Of a DNA stretch of 64,000 bases, positions 46,504-55,598 are shown one piece after another; the stretch's first letter is position 1; every line of letters begins with the position of its first letter. The stretch comes from Flavobacterium gillisiae (lineage in GTDB: Bacteria > Bacteroidota > Bacteroidia > Flavobacteriales > Flavobacteriaceae). The position numbers and the translations under genes were made by a program. The notes beneath the pieces were generated by a model, which was not told where the DNA came from, did no database searches, and saw only the letters and a program-made list of their open reading frames with translations. The stretch is from positions 1 through 64,000 of the forward strand of contig NZ_FNRD01000001.1 in assembly GCF_900107635.1 (NCBI RefSeq). The letters are read 5' to 3'.

Positions 46504-46944
46504 ATGAACGGAACGTTAAATAAGGTGATGCTGATTGGGCACCTTGGAGATGAAATTAAAATGCATTATTTTGATGGAGGAAACTGCATTGGTAGATTCC
46601 AATTGGCCACCAACGAAGTCTATATTAACAAAACCACCAACGAAAAAATCACTTCTACGGAGTGGCATAACTTAGTGGTGCGCAATAAAGCGGCGGAAAT
46701 TTGTGAAAAACATTTATCGAAAGGGGATAAAATATATGTCGAGGGACGGATTAAGTCACGCCAATGGCAGACAGAGGACGGAACGACAAAACATACCACT
46801 GAAATTCAAGTTACGGAGTTTACTTTTTTGTCCACCAAGAAAGCTAGCGAAAACAACAAACAAATTGACAGCCCGGAATCCGTAAAAAACACTAACTTTG
46901 ACCCACAAAATAATGGCTTGCCTATCAATGATTTGCCATTCTGA
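46504..46944 (+). CDS. ssb: Single-stranded DNA-binding protein
   Basis: This 146-residue protein has one OB fold (NKVMLIGHLGDEIKMHYFDG, STEWHNLVVRNKAAEICEKH, YVEGRIKSRQW) and the acidic tip ending NDLPF, the site for partner proteins. The linker is short. It is between mutY and gldE. Confidence 0.95.
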   Translation: MNGTLNKVMLIGHLGDEIKMHYFDGGNCIGRFQLATNEVYINKTTNEKITSTEWHNLVVRNKAAEICEKHLSKGDKIYVEGRIKSRQWQTEDGTTKHTTEIQVTEFTFLSTKKASENNKQIDSPESVKNTNFDPQNNGLPINDLPF

Positions 46945-46967
46945 TTGTTTAACTAATCTTTTTTAAT

Positions 46968-48266
46968 TTGGACCCAGAGCCCAGTTTAAATTTCGCATAT
47001 ACATTAGATACAGATCTAGTGTATGGTTTTACCGGAATATTTGTATTGCTTCTTTGCTCTGCATTAGTTTCCGGGGCCGAAGTAGCCTTGTTTTCTTTGT
47101 CGCAAAAAGACATTGACGAAACAATACAAGGGAATGATTCCAAAGGAAGAATTCTTGCCGATCTTATAGATAGGCCCAAAAAACTTTTGGCGACTCTTCT
47201 TGTGGCTAATAATTTCATCAATATCGGAGTGGTAATTTTATTCTCATTTATTGGAAAAAATTTGTTCGCTGCGATTAGTTCACCAGCTTTAAAGTTTACC
47301 GTCGAAGTAATCGTGGTTACCTTTTTACTTTTGTTGTTTGGCGAAGTGCTGCCTAAAGTATATGCTAGCCGAAACAATATTAAGTTTGCTAAAATGATTG
47401 CGTACCCAATTTCAATATTAGATAAATTGCTTTCGCCTATTAGTGTTCCTATGCGGGAAACAACCATTTATTTACACAATAAACTAGGGAAACAAAAAAC
47501 AAATTTTTCAGTTGATCAGCTGTCGCAAGCTTTAGAACTTACTTCGTCAGATGAAACTTCTTTAGAAGAGCAGAAGATTTTGATGGGAATCGTGACTTTT
47601 GGTAATACAGATACGAAGCAGGTTATGAGTCCGAGGATTGATGTTTTTGCTTTGGAAATAACAGAATCATTTTCTGAGATCTATTCTAAAATTATCGAAA
47701 AAGGATATTCAAGAATTCCTGTTTATAGAGACAATATTGACCAGATAGAAGGTGTTTTGTTTGTTAAGGATTTATTGCGCCATCTTGATGAGAAAGATTT
47801 TGAATGGAACACCTTAATAAGAGAGCCGTTTTTTATTCCGGAGAATAAGAAACTGGATAACCTACTAAAAGATTTTCAAAGAATGAAAAGTCATCTTGCT
47901 ATTGTAGTAGATGAATACGGAGGAACCTCCGGTTTAGTTTCTCTAGAAGATGTAATTGAAGAAATTGTTGGAGATATCAGTGATGAATTTGATGATGACA
48001 ATGTCAATTTTACTAAAATTGATGAAAAAAACTATCTTTTTGAGGGTAAAATAAATCTGAAAGATTTCTATAGAATTATTGATGTTAACGAAGAAGTTTT
48101 TGAGGTAAAAAAAGGGGAAGCTGAAACTTTGGCGGGATTTATTCTTGAAATATCAGGAAACTTCCCAATGAAAGGGCAAAAAATCTCTTATGAAAATTGC
48201 CTGTTCACAATTGAGACAGTGGATAAGAAACGTATAAAACAGATAAAAGTAACGGTTGATGTTTAA
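46968..48266 (+). CDS. gldE: Gliding motility protein GldE (CNNM/HlyC-CorC family), TTG start
   Basis: This 432-residue membrane protein has a DUF21/CNNM transmembrane domain (about 15-190), two CBS domains (about 210-330, MSPRIDVFALEI and FIPENKKLDNLLKDFQ) and a CorC_HlyC C-terminal domain. The start is TTG; an in-frame stop lies 18 bases upstream and the next in-frame ATG is about 140 codons inside, so TTG is the only reasonable start. In F. johnsoniae GldE supports gliding with GldD. The stop overlaps the gldD start by 8 bases. Confidence 0.93.
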   Translation: MDPEPSLNFAYTLDTDLVYGFTGIFVLLLCSALVSGAEVALFSLSQKDIDETIQGNDSKGRILADLIDRPKKLLATLLVANNFINIGVVILFSFIGKNLFAAISSPALKFTVEVIVVTFLLLLFGEVLPKVYASRNNIKFAKMIAYPISILDKLLSPISVPMRETTIYLHNKLGKQKTNFSVDQLSQALELTSSDETSLEEQKILMGIVTFGNTDTKQVMSPRIDVFALEITESFSEIYSKIIEKGYSRIPVYRDNIDQIEGVLFVKDLLRHLDEKDFEWNTLIREPFFIPENKKLDNLLKDFQRMKSHLAIVVDEYGGTSGLVSLEDVIEEIVGDISDEFDDDNVNFTKIDEKNYLFEGKINLKDFYRIIDVNEEVFEVKKGEAETLAGFILEISGNFPMKGQKISYENCLFTIETVDKKRIKQIKVTVDV

Positions 48267-48849
48267 TTTGAAACGGGATAATAAAAAATATTTTTCGAGT
48301 ATAGTAGTTGCGATTGTTTTTATGGGATTGTTCCTGTTTTCTAGTTGCAAAGAGGATGTTTTTCCTAAACCTGCAAGTTATTTGCGCTTAGATTATCCAG
48401 TTGCGACTTATGCTAATTTTGAAAATGAATGTCCGTTTACTTTCGAAATGAATTCAGAAGCGGTTATAAAAGGAGAAAAAGATTGCGGATTTACAATAAC
48501 GTATCCAAAAATGAAAGCGACCATTTATTTGACTTATAAGCCTGTAAATAATGATATCAATGCCTTGTTGAGAGATGCTCAGAAATTAACTTATGAGCAC
48601 GTTATAAAAGCCGATGACATACTAGAGCAGCCTTTTTTGAATTCTTCCAAAAAAGTGTATGGTATGTTTTATCAAGTCGATGGAAATGCAGCAACTAATT
48701 CACAATTTTATGCAACCGATAGTACGAAGCACTTTGTTACCGGTTCAGTTTATTTTTATGCCAAACCCAATTTTGATTCGATTATGCCTGCGGCAAGTTA
48801 TATTAAAAATGATATGCAGCGTTTGATGGAAACCTTAAAGTGGAAGTAA
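48259..48849 (+). CDS. gldD: Gliding motility lipoprotein GldD
   Basis: This 196-residue protein has a lipoprotein signal (VFMGLFLFSSC, lipid Cys30) and the GldD body (FPKPASYLRLDYP, CPFTFEMN, MKATIYLTYKPV). GldD is required for gliding and T9SS function in F. johnsoniae. I use ATG 48259, since the TTG three bases earlier adds nothing. It overlaps gldE by 8 bases, which suggests translational coupling. Confidence 0.95.
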   Translation: MFNLKRDNKKYFSSIVVAIVFMGLFLFSSCKEDVFPKPASYLRLDYPVATYANFENECPFTFEMNSEAVIKGEKDCGFTITYPKMKATIYLTYKPVNNDINALLRDAQKLTYEHVIKADDILEQPFLNSSKKVYGMFYQVDGNAATNSQFYATDSTKHFVTGSVYFYAKPNFDSIMPAASYIKNDMQRLMETLKWK

Positions 48850-48862
48850 GTTGAAATTTTAA

Positions 48863-49054
48863 ATGGATATGAAAACAAAGGTAATTGCGCTTTCTATTTT
48901 AGGTCTTGTACTACTTTACTTTTATTTGAATGACTTTTTTTTAACAGTAAATATTGGAGATACGTATTACTTGATCAATTATTTTTTTGTCATAGTAGCA
49001 ATTGTGTTTTTGTCTTTGATGGTCTTTGTTCTAAGAAAAGCAATCAAGAAGTAA
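48863..49054 (+). CDS. Small two-helix membrane protein after gldD
   Basis: This 63-residue protein is nearly all hydrophobic, with two helices (about 6-25 and 37-58) and a basic C-terminus (RKAIKK). It begins 13 bases after gldD and probably belongs to the operon. I do not recognise a family, and a link to gliding is only positional. Confidence 0.6.
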   Translation: MDMKTKVIALSILGLVLLYFYLNDFFLTVNIGDTYYLINYFFVIVAIVFLSLMVFVLRKAIKK

Positions 49055-49070
49055 GGGTTGTTATAAAATG

Positions 49071-49125
49071 ACTTTCTTGCATAAAAAAAGCTTCTCATTG
49101 AGAAGCTTTTTTTATGCAAGAAAGT
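49071..49125. terminator. Long bidirectional terminator, 26-bp perfect stem
   Basis: Arms at 49071-49096 and 49100-49125 are exact complements with the 3-base loop ATT; each arm contains a run of A or T (AAAAAAAGCTTCTC), so it can end transcripts from both sides. It is unusually long for a terminator. Confidence 0.85.
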
Positions 49126-49132
49126 CGTTTGC

Positions 49133-49513
49133 TTACGATTTAATATTCGAAACAGTGTAGGTTTTTCCGTCACCTGTAGCTTGCACGACTTTAGTTAAGC
49201 TTTCAGGTGTTTGTACTGTTTTATCAAAAGTTACTGTTGCTAATTTTGTGTCAAAATCCACTGTTGCGGTTTGTACTCCGTCAAGTTCCGTTAATTCTTC
49301 CTGAATTGTTTTGGCACAACCTACTGCGCAGACCATTCCTTCGACAGAAAAGTTGGCAGTTTGTACATTTTCGGCAGCGATTACTTTTTTTACTTTTGGA
49401 GCTTCTGTTTCTGTTTTTGCAGTTTCTTTTGGAGCTTCCTCAGTGTTTTTTTTGCAGCTTACAAACAAAAGACCAGCTAATGCTATAACAGCAATTGATT
49501 TTTTAATATTCAT
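49133..49513 (-). CDS. Heavy-metal-associated (HMA) domain lipoprotein
   Basis: This 126-residue protein has a lipoprotein signal with lipid Cys20 (GLLFVSC), an acidic/lysine linker and an HMA domain with GMVCAVGC (Cys62 and Cys66). The pair is Cys-x3-Cys instead of the usual Cys-x2-Cys, a variant also seen in related bacteria. It probably binds copper or another soft metal in the envelope. It has no partner gene nearby. Confidence 0.87.
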   Translation of the reverse strand: MNIKKSIAVIALAGLLFVSCKKNTEEAPKETAKTETEAPKVKKVIAAENVQTANFSVEGMVCAVGCAKTIQEELTELDGVQTATVDFDTKLATVTFDKTVQTPESLTKVVQATGDGKTYTVSNIKS

Positions 49514-49623
49514 TATGATTTGATTTTAAGTGTTTTAAACGTTTTTTTTAACGAAAACAAAATTACTTAAAAAAGAAGAGGTAATTCATAAAATTATTAC
49601 AATTTTGGGGTAAACTAGCAATT

Positions 49624-50490
49624 ATGGAATCGAAACAATTAAAATGGATTTATTTAATAGGACTTGCCTTAATTTGGGGAAGCTCATTTATTTTAATAAA
49701 AAAAGGATTAATTGGATTATCCGCTTTGCAAGTTGGTTCCTTACGAATCATTTTTGCTGCGATTTTTTTATTGGTAATTGGTTTTAAAAGTTTGTCAAAA
49801 ATTCCGAAAGAAAAATGGAAATTCATTGCGATGACTTCCATGTTCGGGACATTTGTACCTGCATTTCTTTTTGCTTTGGCACAAACGGAAATTGATAGCT
49901 CTGTAAGTTCTATTTTAAACTCTTTGACGCCTTTAAACACCTTGATTTTGGGTGCGCTGGTTTTTGGGGTAAGTTTTGAAAGAAGACAAGTTTGGGGTGT
50001 TTTTATAGGACTTATTGGAAGTTTACTGTTGGTTTTCAATGGAGCAATGAATCATCCGGATCAGAATTACTATTATGCTATTTTAGTGATTATCGCTTCG
50101 GTTTGTTATGCTATTAATGTCAACCTAATCAAACGATTTTTGTCAGACTTGAGTCCGCTTAGTATTACAACGGGAAATTTCCTAGTGCTGTTGTTTCCGT
50201 CTTTGGCAATATTATATTTCAGCGGTTTTTCAGATGTTGTGCATGTTGAGAAAGTACAACAGGCAGTTGTATTCATAGTTATTTTGGGGGTTCTGGGAAC
50301 TGGAATTGCGAATATTCTTTTCTTTAAACTAATACAGATGTCATCGCCTGTTTTTGCCACTTCGGTAACGTATTTGATTCCGGTAGTTGCCTTCTTCTGG
50401 GGACTATTAGATAATGAAATGCTAACTCCGGTACAGTTTTTTGGTGCTTTTATAATCTTGATTGGAGTTTACTTATCTGCTAAAAAGTAA
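49624..50490 (+). CDS. DMT superfamily (EamA) transporter
   Basis: This 288-residue protein has about ten membrane helices in two EamA repeats (LIWGSSFILIKKGL near the start, VCYAINVNLIKRFLSDLSP in the middle). DMT transporters export amino acids, metabolites or drugs; the substrate cannot be told. It stands alone before a shared terminator. Confidence 0.9.
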   Translation: MESKQLKWIYLIGLALIWGSSFILIKKGLIGLSALQVGSLRIIFAAIFLLVIGFKSLSKIPKEKWKFIAMTSMFGTFVPAFLFALAQTEIDSSVSSILNSLTPLNTLILGALVFGVSFERRQVWGVFIGLIGSLLLVFNGAMNHPDQNYYYAILVIIASVCYAINVNLIKRFLSDLSPLSITTGNFLVLLFPSLAILYFSGFSDVVHVEKVQQAVVFIVILGVLGTGIANILFFKLIQMSSPVFATSVTYLIPVVAFFWGLLDNEMLTPVQFFGAFIILIGVYLSAKK

Positions 50491-50520
50491 TATTCGATAT
50501 AAACTGGCTGTTTTGTAAAA

Positions 50521-50556
50521 TAACAAAGGCTGTCGTTTAAGACAGCCTTTATTGTT
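50521..50556. terminator. Bidirectional terminator between the DMT and M16 genes
   Basis: Stem AAAGGCTGTC/GACAGCCTTT between convergent genes, with T-rich sequence on the plus side and A-rich on the other. Confidence 0.78.
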
Positions 50557-50571
50557 TATTTCAGGATTTGA

Positions 50572-52620
50572 TTATTTAAAATCGGCATCCGTAACTCCTT
50601 CGTTGATTTTTACGTCAGCTATTTTGATGTCTAATTCAAAGCCTACGTTCTGGATGATGTTAAAAGGGACTTTCACTCCTTTAACTTCTCTATAATCTCC
50701 AAAATTGGTTACTTGAGTAATAGACTTACCTCCTTGATCCATTGTTTTTGAGTCAGCTAGTTTTAAACCGCTAGTCACATCATAATAGAGTGTGGTTTTA
50801 CCGTCTTTAATGGCGTAAGTATCTTTACCGTTAATGGTTTCGATACCAGTAAGTGTTACACCGTCTTTTTTAGCCAATAGTAATTCTTCGAATAAGATTG
50901 CACTATTTTTCATTTCGGCTAACTCAGCTCCTTCAAAGTTTTTTCGTTGTCCTTGTTGTAGTACATAAGCGCTAGTTTCATTAACCACTTGTTTCATTAT
51001 GCTCATGGTTCCCATTGCTAGCTCGACATTTAATTTGCCTTTTGCATCCGCTTTTGAAGTAAAAGTTAAAGGTGATGGAGCTTGAGGTATTACTGTTGAG
51101 CCTACCATAGAGATTGTTTTTACAGCTTTTACAGCTTTTTCTCCACCTATAGCAACAATGTAGTTGTCTAAGACACTTTTAATGGTTACACCTGCTGGCA
51201 TGTCTTTTTTGAAAACTGGTTTTTCAATGGCCGTTCCGTATTTATCAAAATAAAACATAGGTATTTTTAGTTTCTCCAATGCAGGAGCTACTTCAGATCC
51301 TTTACCCACAACTACTATTCTGATGTTGTCCGCTAGGAAAAAGCGGTTTGCTACGCTTTTAATATCTTCTACTGTTACTGCATTTATATTTTTAATATAA
51401 TTTTCGTAAAAATCAGCAGGTAGATTTTGTGTCTCCGTATTTAAAGCATAACGAGCTACTGTAGCTGGTTTTTGGATTTGCATTACGAAGTTACCTATGT
51501 ATTTTGCTTTTGCATTTTTTAAATCATCAGCAGATACTAATTCAGTTCTGATTTTTTTTAATTCGCTTAAAATTTCGACTACAGAACTATCAGTCACTGC
51601 ATTTCTTACTGACGTTGAAGAACGAAATTTCTCTACGTATTTACCGAATCCTACATTAGAGTAAGCTCCGTATGTCCAACCGTGTTTTTCACGTAAGTTC
51701 AAAAACAATCTACCTTCTCCGCCACCACCAAGAATTTGATTTGCCAAGATTGCAGCAAAATATTGTTTATCGGTAATTTTTAAATTGATTGTATTTACCA
51801 CTGCGATTTCAGACTGAACAGCGTTTGGCATATCTACAAAATCAATCTGAGTTTGCTGCACGTTTTTAGGATCAGGATATGTAACCTGAGGAGCTATACC
51901 TTTAGCCCAAGAACCAAAAAGTTTTTCAACCATTTTTTTTACGTCTTTCGTATTGACATCACCTACAACAACTAGGTACGCATTTCCAGGAACAAAATTA
52001 GTTTTGTAGTTTGCAACGGCATCCATTAAAGTAACTTTGTTAATGGTTTCTGCGCTTAAAAACTCTCCTGAAGGATGATTTACTCCAAAAGCCAATACAT
52101 CTTCAACTCGTCCTGCAACAGCAGTAACGCTTTTTTCTTGTGTTTTTATTCCTTCTAAAAGCTTTGCTTTTATTTTGTCAAATTCTTCAGCAGTGAATAC
52201 AGTGTTTAATGCGCCATCAGCCATTAATTCTAATATTCTTCCAGAGTATTTAGACAATCCGCTACCAGAAGCGCCATTTGAATCAAAATTTATATTTGCG
52301 CCTAAGAAATCAATTTCTTCATTAAAGGCATCTTTTGATGTTTTAGTAGTTCCACTTCCAATAAGCATACCTGTAATATCTGCTACTCCTTTTTTGTCTC
52401 CTTCAGCATAAGGCATGTTGTCTAAGCTAAGTCTATAGGCGACTCTAGGTAGTTTGTGATTTTCTACGACCATTACTTTTAGTCCGTTCTTAAGTACAAA
52501 ATTATTGGATTTACCAATCTTAATTGTAGGAGGAGCTGCAGGCGTTGGTTGCGGGATTATTTGTCCCTGTAACGCTAAAGTCAAAAATAGACTTGATAGT
52601 ATATATATTGTTTTTTTCAT
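50572..52620 (-). CDS. M16 family peptidase-like protein, non-catalytic, with C-terminal extension
   Basis: This 682-residue protein has a signal peptide (MKKTIYILSSLFLTLALQGQ) and two M16 halves, but no HxxEH zinc motif; the N-terminal region reads GVADITGMLIGSGTTKTSKD. The HLREKHGWTYGAYS-like segment (NLREKHGWTYGAYSNVGFG) is the substrate-binding signature of the family. Beyond the paralogue at 54171 it carries about 220 extra residues. It pairs with the catalytic gene starting 12 bases away, as M16 peptidases commonly work as active/inactive dimers in the periplasm. Confidence 0.9.
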   Translation of the reverse strand: MKKTIYILSSLFLTLALQGQIIPQPTPAAPPTIKIGKSNNFVLKNGLKVMVVENHKLPRVAYRLSLDNMPYAEGDKKGVADITGMLIGSGTTKTSKDAFNEEIDFLGANINFDSNGASGSGLSKYSGRILELMADGALNTVFTAEEFDKIKAKLLEGIKTQEKSVTAVAGRVEDVLAFGVNHPSGEFLSAETINKVTLMDAVANYKTNFVPGNAYLVVVGDVNTKDVKKMVEKLFGSWAKGIAPQVTYPDPKNVQQTQIDFVDMPNAVQSEIAVVNTINLKITDKQYFAAILANQILGGGGEGRLFLNLREKHGWTYGAYSNVGFGKYVEKFRSSTSVRNAVTDSSVVEILSELKKIRTELVSADDLKNAKAKYIGNFVMQIQKPATVARYALNTETQNLPADFYENYIKNINAVTVEDIKSVANRFFLADNIRIVVVGKGSEVAPALEKLKIPMFYFDKYGTAIEKPVFKKDMPAGVTIKSVLDNYIVAIGGEKAVKAVKTISMVGSTVIPQAPSPLTFTSKADAKGKLNVELAMGTMSIMKQVVNETSAYVLQQGQRKNFEGAELAEMKNSAILFEELLLAKKDGVTLTGIETINGKDTYAIKDGKTTLYYDVTSGLKLADSKTMDQGGKSITQVTNFGDYREVKGVKVPFNIIQNVGFELDIKIADVKINEGVTDADFK

Positions 52621-52632
52621 GATAGTTCTGAA

Positions 52633-53958
52633 TTATTTTTTGGCTTTGTCTGATGATGGAACATAATCTAATACTAATCGTTGGTTAGGATTTAGATATT
52701 TTTTAGCAACAGTTCTAATCTCTTCCGGAGTAATGGTGCGGTACATCTCAATTTCAGTATTGATTAAGTTTACGTCTTTGTAAAGCATGTAAAAAGTAGC
52801 AAGATTATCTGCAACCCCTTCGATAGTAGCGTTACTGTTTACGTATTGATTCTCATACTTGTTTTGAAGTTTTTGCAATTCCTTGTCAGAAATTAATTCG
52901 GTCTGTAGTTTTACAATTTCAGAATCAATTTCAGTAAGTATGTTCTCAGATGTGCTTGGTGCTTGAGGTAAACCATAAAGGATATACGTTCCGTAATCTT
53001 CTTGACTGTAACTAAATGCACCAATTTGCAAGGCCATTTTTTTGTCGTCCACTATTTTTTTGTATAATCTAGAGCTTTTACCGTCACTTAATATTGTTGA
53101 GATAAAATCTAAAACTCTAGCATCACGGGTTTTCATTGATGGAGTTCTGTATGCCGCAACAACCATTGGGATTTGAATGTTTGTGTCCTCAAATCTTGCC
53201 TTGATGGTTTCGGTAATTGGTGCCTCTACGAAAGTTTCTCTTTCAATTGCAGCTCCTTTTTTTATGGCGCCAAAGTATTTTTGGATCCATTCTTTTGTTT
53301 GAGCTGCGTTAAAGTCTCCTGCTACTACAAGGACTGCGTTGTTCGGGACGTAGAATTTCTTGTTGAAGTCTTTGAATTCCTCCAATTTTGCGGCGTCTAA
53401 ATGATCCATCGAACCAATAGTCGTCCAGCGATATGGATGGTTTGTGAACATTTTTTTCTTTACCTCTGGAATCATTTGTCCATAAGGGCTGTTGTCATAA
53501 CGCAATCTTTTTTCCTCTTTTACAACCTCATTTTGGGTGTCTACACCAATTTGGTTGATTACAGGATGCAGCATTCTTTCAGATTCCATCCATAATCCTA
53601 ATTCAAGATTGTTAGAAGGAAACACTTCGTAATAGTACGTGCGGTCTTCGGTCGTATTGGCGTTATTTGTCCCTCCGTTTCCGGTAACAATTTTAAACCA
53701 CTCTCCGCGCTTGATGTTCTCAGTACCTTCAAATAATAAATGTTCAAAAAAGTGAGCAAAACCAGTTCTTTCTGGATTTTCATTTTTGGCGCCTACGTGA
53801 TACATTACTGATGTTATCACAACTGGGGCTGAAGGGTCATTTTGTAAAATAACATGTAGACCATTGTCTAAATTGTATTCTTCGAAAGACACTTTTTGTG
53901 CAGAAACGGCTCCGCCAAGCAAAAGTGTGGCGCTTAATGCCATTATTGATTTTTTCAT
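52633..53958 (-). CDS. M16 family zinc metalloprotease, catalytic
   Basis: This 441-residue protein has a signal peptide (MKKSIMALSATLLLGGAVSAQ) and the catalytic motif HFFEH (in GFAHFFEHLLFEG, about residue 67) with the distal Glu in NEVVKEEKR. It resembles insulinase/pitrilysin-type peptidases. It is 12 bases upstream of its non-catalytic partner and probably cotranscribed. Confidence 0.93.
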   Translation of the reverse strand: MKKSIMALSATLLLGGAVSAQKVSFEEYNLDNGLHVILQNDPSAPVVITSVMYHVGAKNENPERTGFAHFFEHLLFEGTENIKRGEWFKIVTGNGGTNNANTTEDRTYYYEVFPSNNLELGLWMESERMLHPVINQIGVDTQNEVVKEEKRLRYDNSPYGQMIPEVKKKMFTNHPYRWTTIGSMDHLDAAKLEEFKDFNKKFYVPNNAVLVVAGDFNAAQTKEWIQKYFGAIKKGAAIERETFVEAPITETIKARFEDTNIQIPMVVAAYRTPSMKTRDARVLDFISTILSDGKSSRLYKKIVDDKKMALQIGAFSYSQEDYGTYILYGLPQAPSTSENILTEIDSEIVKLQTELISDKELQKLQNKYENQYVNSNATIEGVADNLATFYMLYKDVNLINTEIEMYRTITPEEIRTVAKKYLNPNQRLVLDYVPSSDKAKK

Positions 53959-54100
53959 AGGTGTTAATAGGTTAATTTAATCTATAGGTCGTATTGTTGA
54001 TTGTATTGTTACATTAAAAACAACTTTTTTTATAAGAATTTACGTCTCTTTTGTTTAATGTTGAATAATTTTTGGTTGTATTTGTTTGTCAAACCAATAA

Positions 54101-54141
54101 AAAAAAAGGCTTTCCATCAGTAAATTTGATGGAGAGCCTTT
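54101..54141 (-). terminator. Terminator of the upstream M16 pair
   Basis: Stem AAAGGCTTTCCATCA/TGATGGAGAGCCTTT with one mismatch, and T residues on the minus strand. It separates the two M16 gene pairs into different transcripts. Confidence 0.8.
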
Positions 54142-54170
54142 GTAATAATTACAGTTTGCTGAAGTTATTT

Positions 54171-55538
54171 TTATTTTATCGCAGGTTTTTCTGTTGGTTG
54201 GCCAAATTTATTGAAATAAAATAATGGGATATTTAGTTTTTCTAATCCAGGAATAATATCCGCAGCTTTTCCTGCGATTATAATTCGGGTATTGTCGATC
54301 AGGAAATATTTATTGGCTGCATTCAAAACGTCATCTGCCGTTACTGCATTTATTGTTTTAATATAGTTTTCGTAAAAGTCAGGAGTTAGTTCTTCAGTTT
54401 CTACATTTAAGGCATATCGTGCAATAGCCGATGGTTTTTCCACTTGCATCACAAAACGCCCAATATATCCCGCTTTCACATCTTTTAATAGCTCTTCAGA
54501 TACTTTTTCGGTTCTGATTCTTTTTGTTTCTTTTATGAATTCTACCACAGCGCTATCGGTTGCCGTGCTTCTTATTGATGAGGTCGATTTTAATTTCGAA
54601 ACATATTTCCCTGCTCCTATATTAGTAGTAGCACCGTAAGTCCAGCCGTGTTCTTCTCTCAAGTTCATATTTAAGTAGCTGTTAAAGTCTCCTCCAAGTA
54701 TGTAGGCGGCGATAACTGCTGGGAAAAAGTCTTTATCTCCCATTTTTAAATCAATGGTATTAACCAATGAGACCTCGGACTGAACAGCATTTGGAACGTC
54801 TACAAAATTAATTTGTGTGAATGGAGCATTTTGCGGGGCATCATAATTTACTTGAGGCGTGCTTGCCTTTTCCCAGGATCCAAAAAGTTTTTCAACAATG
54901 GGTTTTACCTCTTTGTATTTGATGTCTCCAATAATTACTAAATAGGCATTTTCTGGTGCGAAATGAGCAGCATAATTCGCCTTTACATCGTCGAGGGTGA
55001 CATTGTTAAGCGTTTCTTCGGTTGTGTATTCTCCTGCAGGGTGATTTATCCCAAAGGCTAAAGCGTTAACAACTCTACTCGCAATTGCGGGAACGTTTTT
55101 TTCCTGTGCCTTTATGCCTTCTAGCAACTTTGCTTTTTCTTTATCAAATTCTTCCTGAGTAAAATTAGGATACAGCGCGCCGTAAGTTAATAGTTGCAGT
55201 ACGCGACCAGAATATTTAGAAAGGGCACTAGCATAAGCGCCGTGTGAGTTAAAGCCAATGTTTGCTCCTAAGAAATCTACTTCTTCATTAAAATCATCTT
55301 TTGTGATTTTGATGTTTCCGTTTCCTATTAAGTTGCTGCAAAGTTCGTCTACTCCCTTTTTACTGTGTTCTGCAAAAGGAGGATTGTCTATAGTCAGGTT
55401 AAAAGTGACACGGGGTAATTTATGATTTTCCACAACCATTACTTTTAGCCCATTGGCTAAGAAAAATGTCTGTGGTTTTTTAAGATTTACAACTGGTGGT
55501 TTTCCAGGCTTGGGTTGGGTGTAATTTTCTGCTTGCAT
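54171..55538 (-). CDS. M16 family peptidase-like protein, non-catalytic, with damaged signal-peptide start
   Basis: The frame from ATG 55538 gives 455 residues (MQAENYTQPKPG...), a paralogue of 50572-52620 without HxxEH and without its C-terminal extension. In the same frame upstream of the ATG, codons back to the previous gene's TAA read RLRNYEKTSILFILLFVTGI, a normal signal peptide body with no ATG, GTG or TTG. The paralogue starts MKKT, but here the corresponding bases read TACGAAAAAACA. The start was probably lost, leaving a protein that begins inside its signal peptide and would not be exported. A sequence error is possible. Confidence 0.8.
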   Translation of the reverse strand: MQAENYTQPKPGKPPVVNLKKPQTFFLANGLKVMVVENHKLPRVTFNLTIDNPPFAEHSKKGVDELCSNLIGNGNIKITKDDFNEEVDFLGANIGFNSHGAYASALSKYSGRVLQLLTYGALYPNFTQEEFDKEKAKLLEGIKAQEKNVPAIASRVVNALAFGINHPAGEYTTEETLNNVTLDDVKANYAAHFAPENAYLVIIGDIKYKEVKPIVEKLFGSWEKASTPQVNYDAPQNAPFTQINFVDVPNAVQSEVSLVNTIDLKMGDKDFFPAVIAAYILGGDFNSYLNMNLREEHGWTYGATTNIGAGKYVSKLKSTSSIRSTATDSAVVEFIKETKRIRTEKVSEELLKDVKAGYIGRFVMQVEKPSAIARYALNVETEELTPDFYENYIKTINAVTADDVLNAANKYFLIDNTRIIIAGKAADIIPGLEKLNIPLFYFNKFGQPTEKPAIK

Positions 55539-55598
55539 AATTCCTGTTACAAATAATAGGATGAATAGAATACTTGTTTTTTCGTAGTTACGAAGGCG

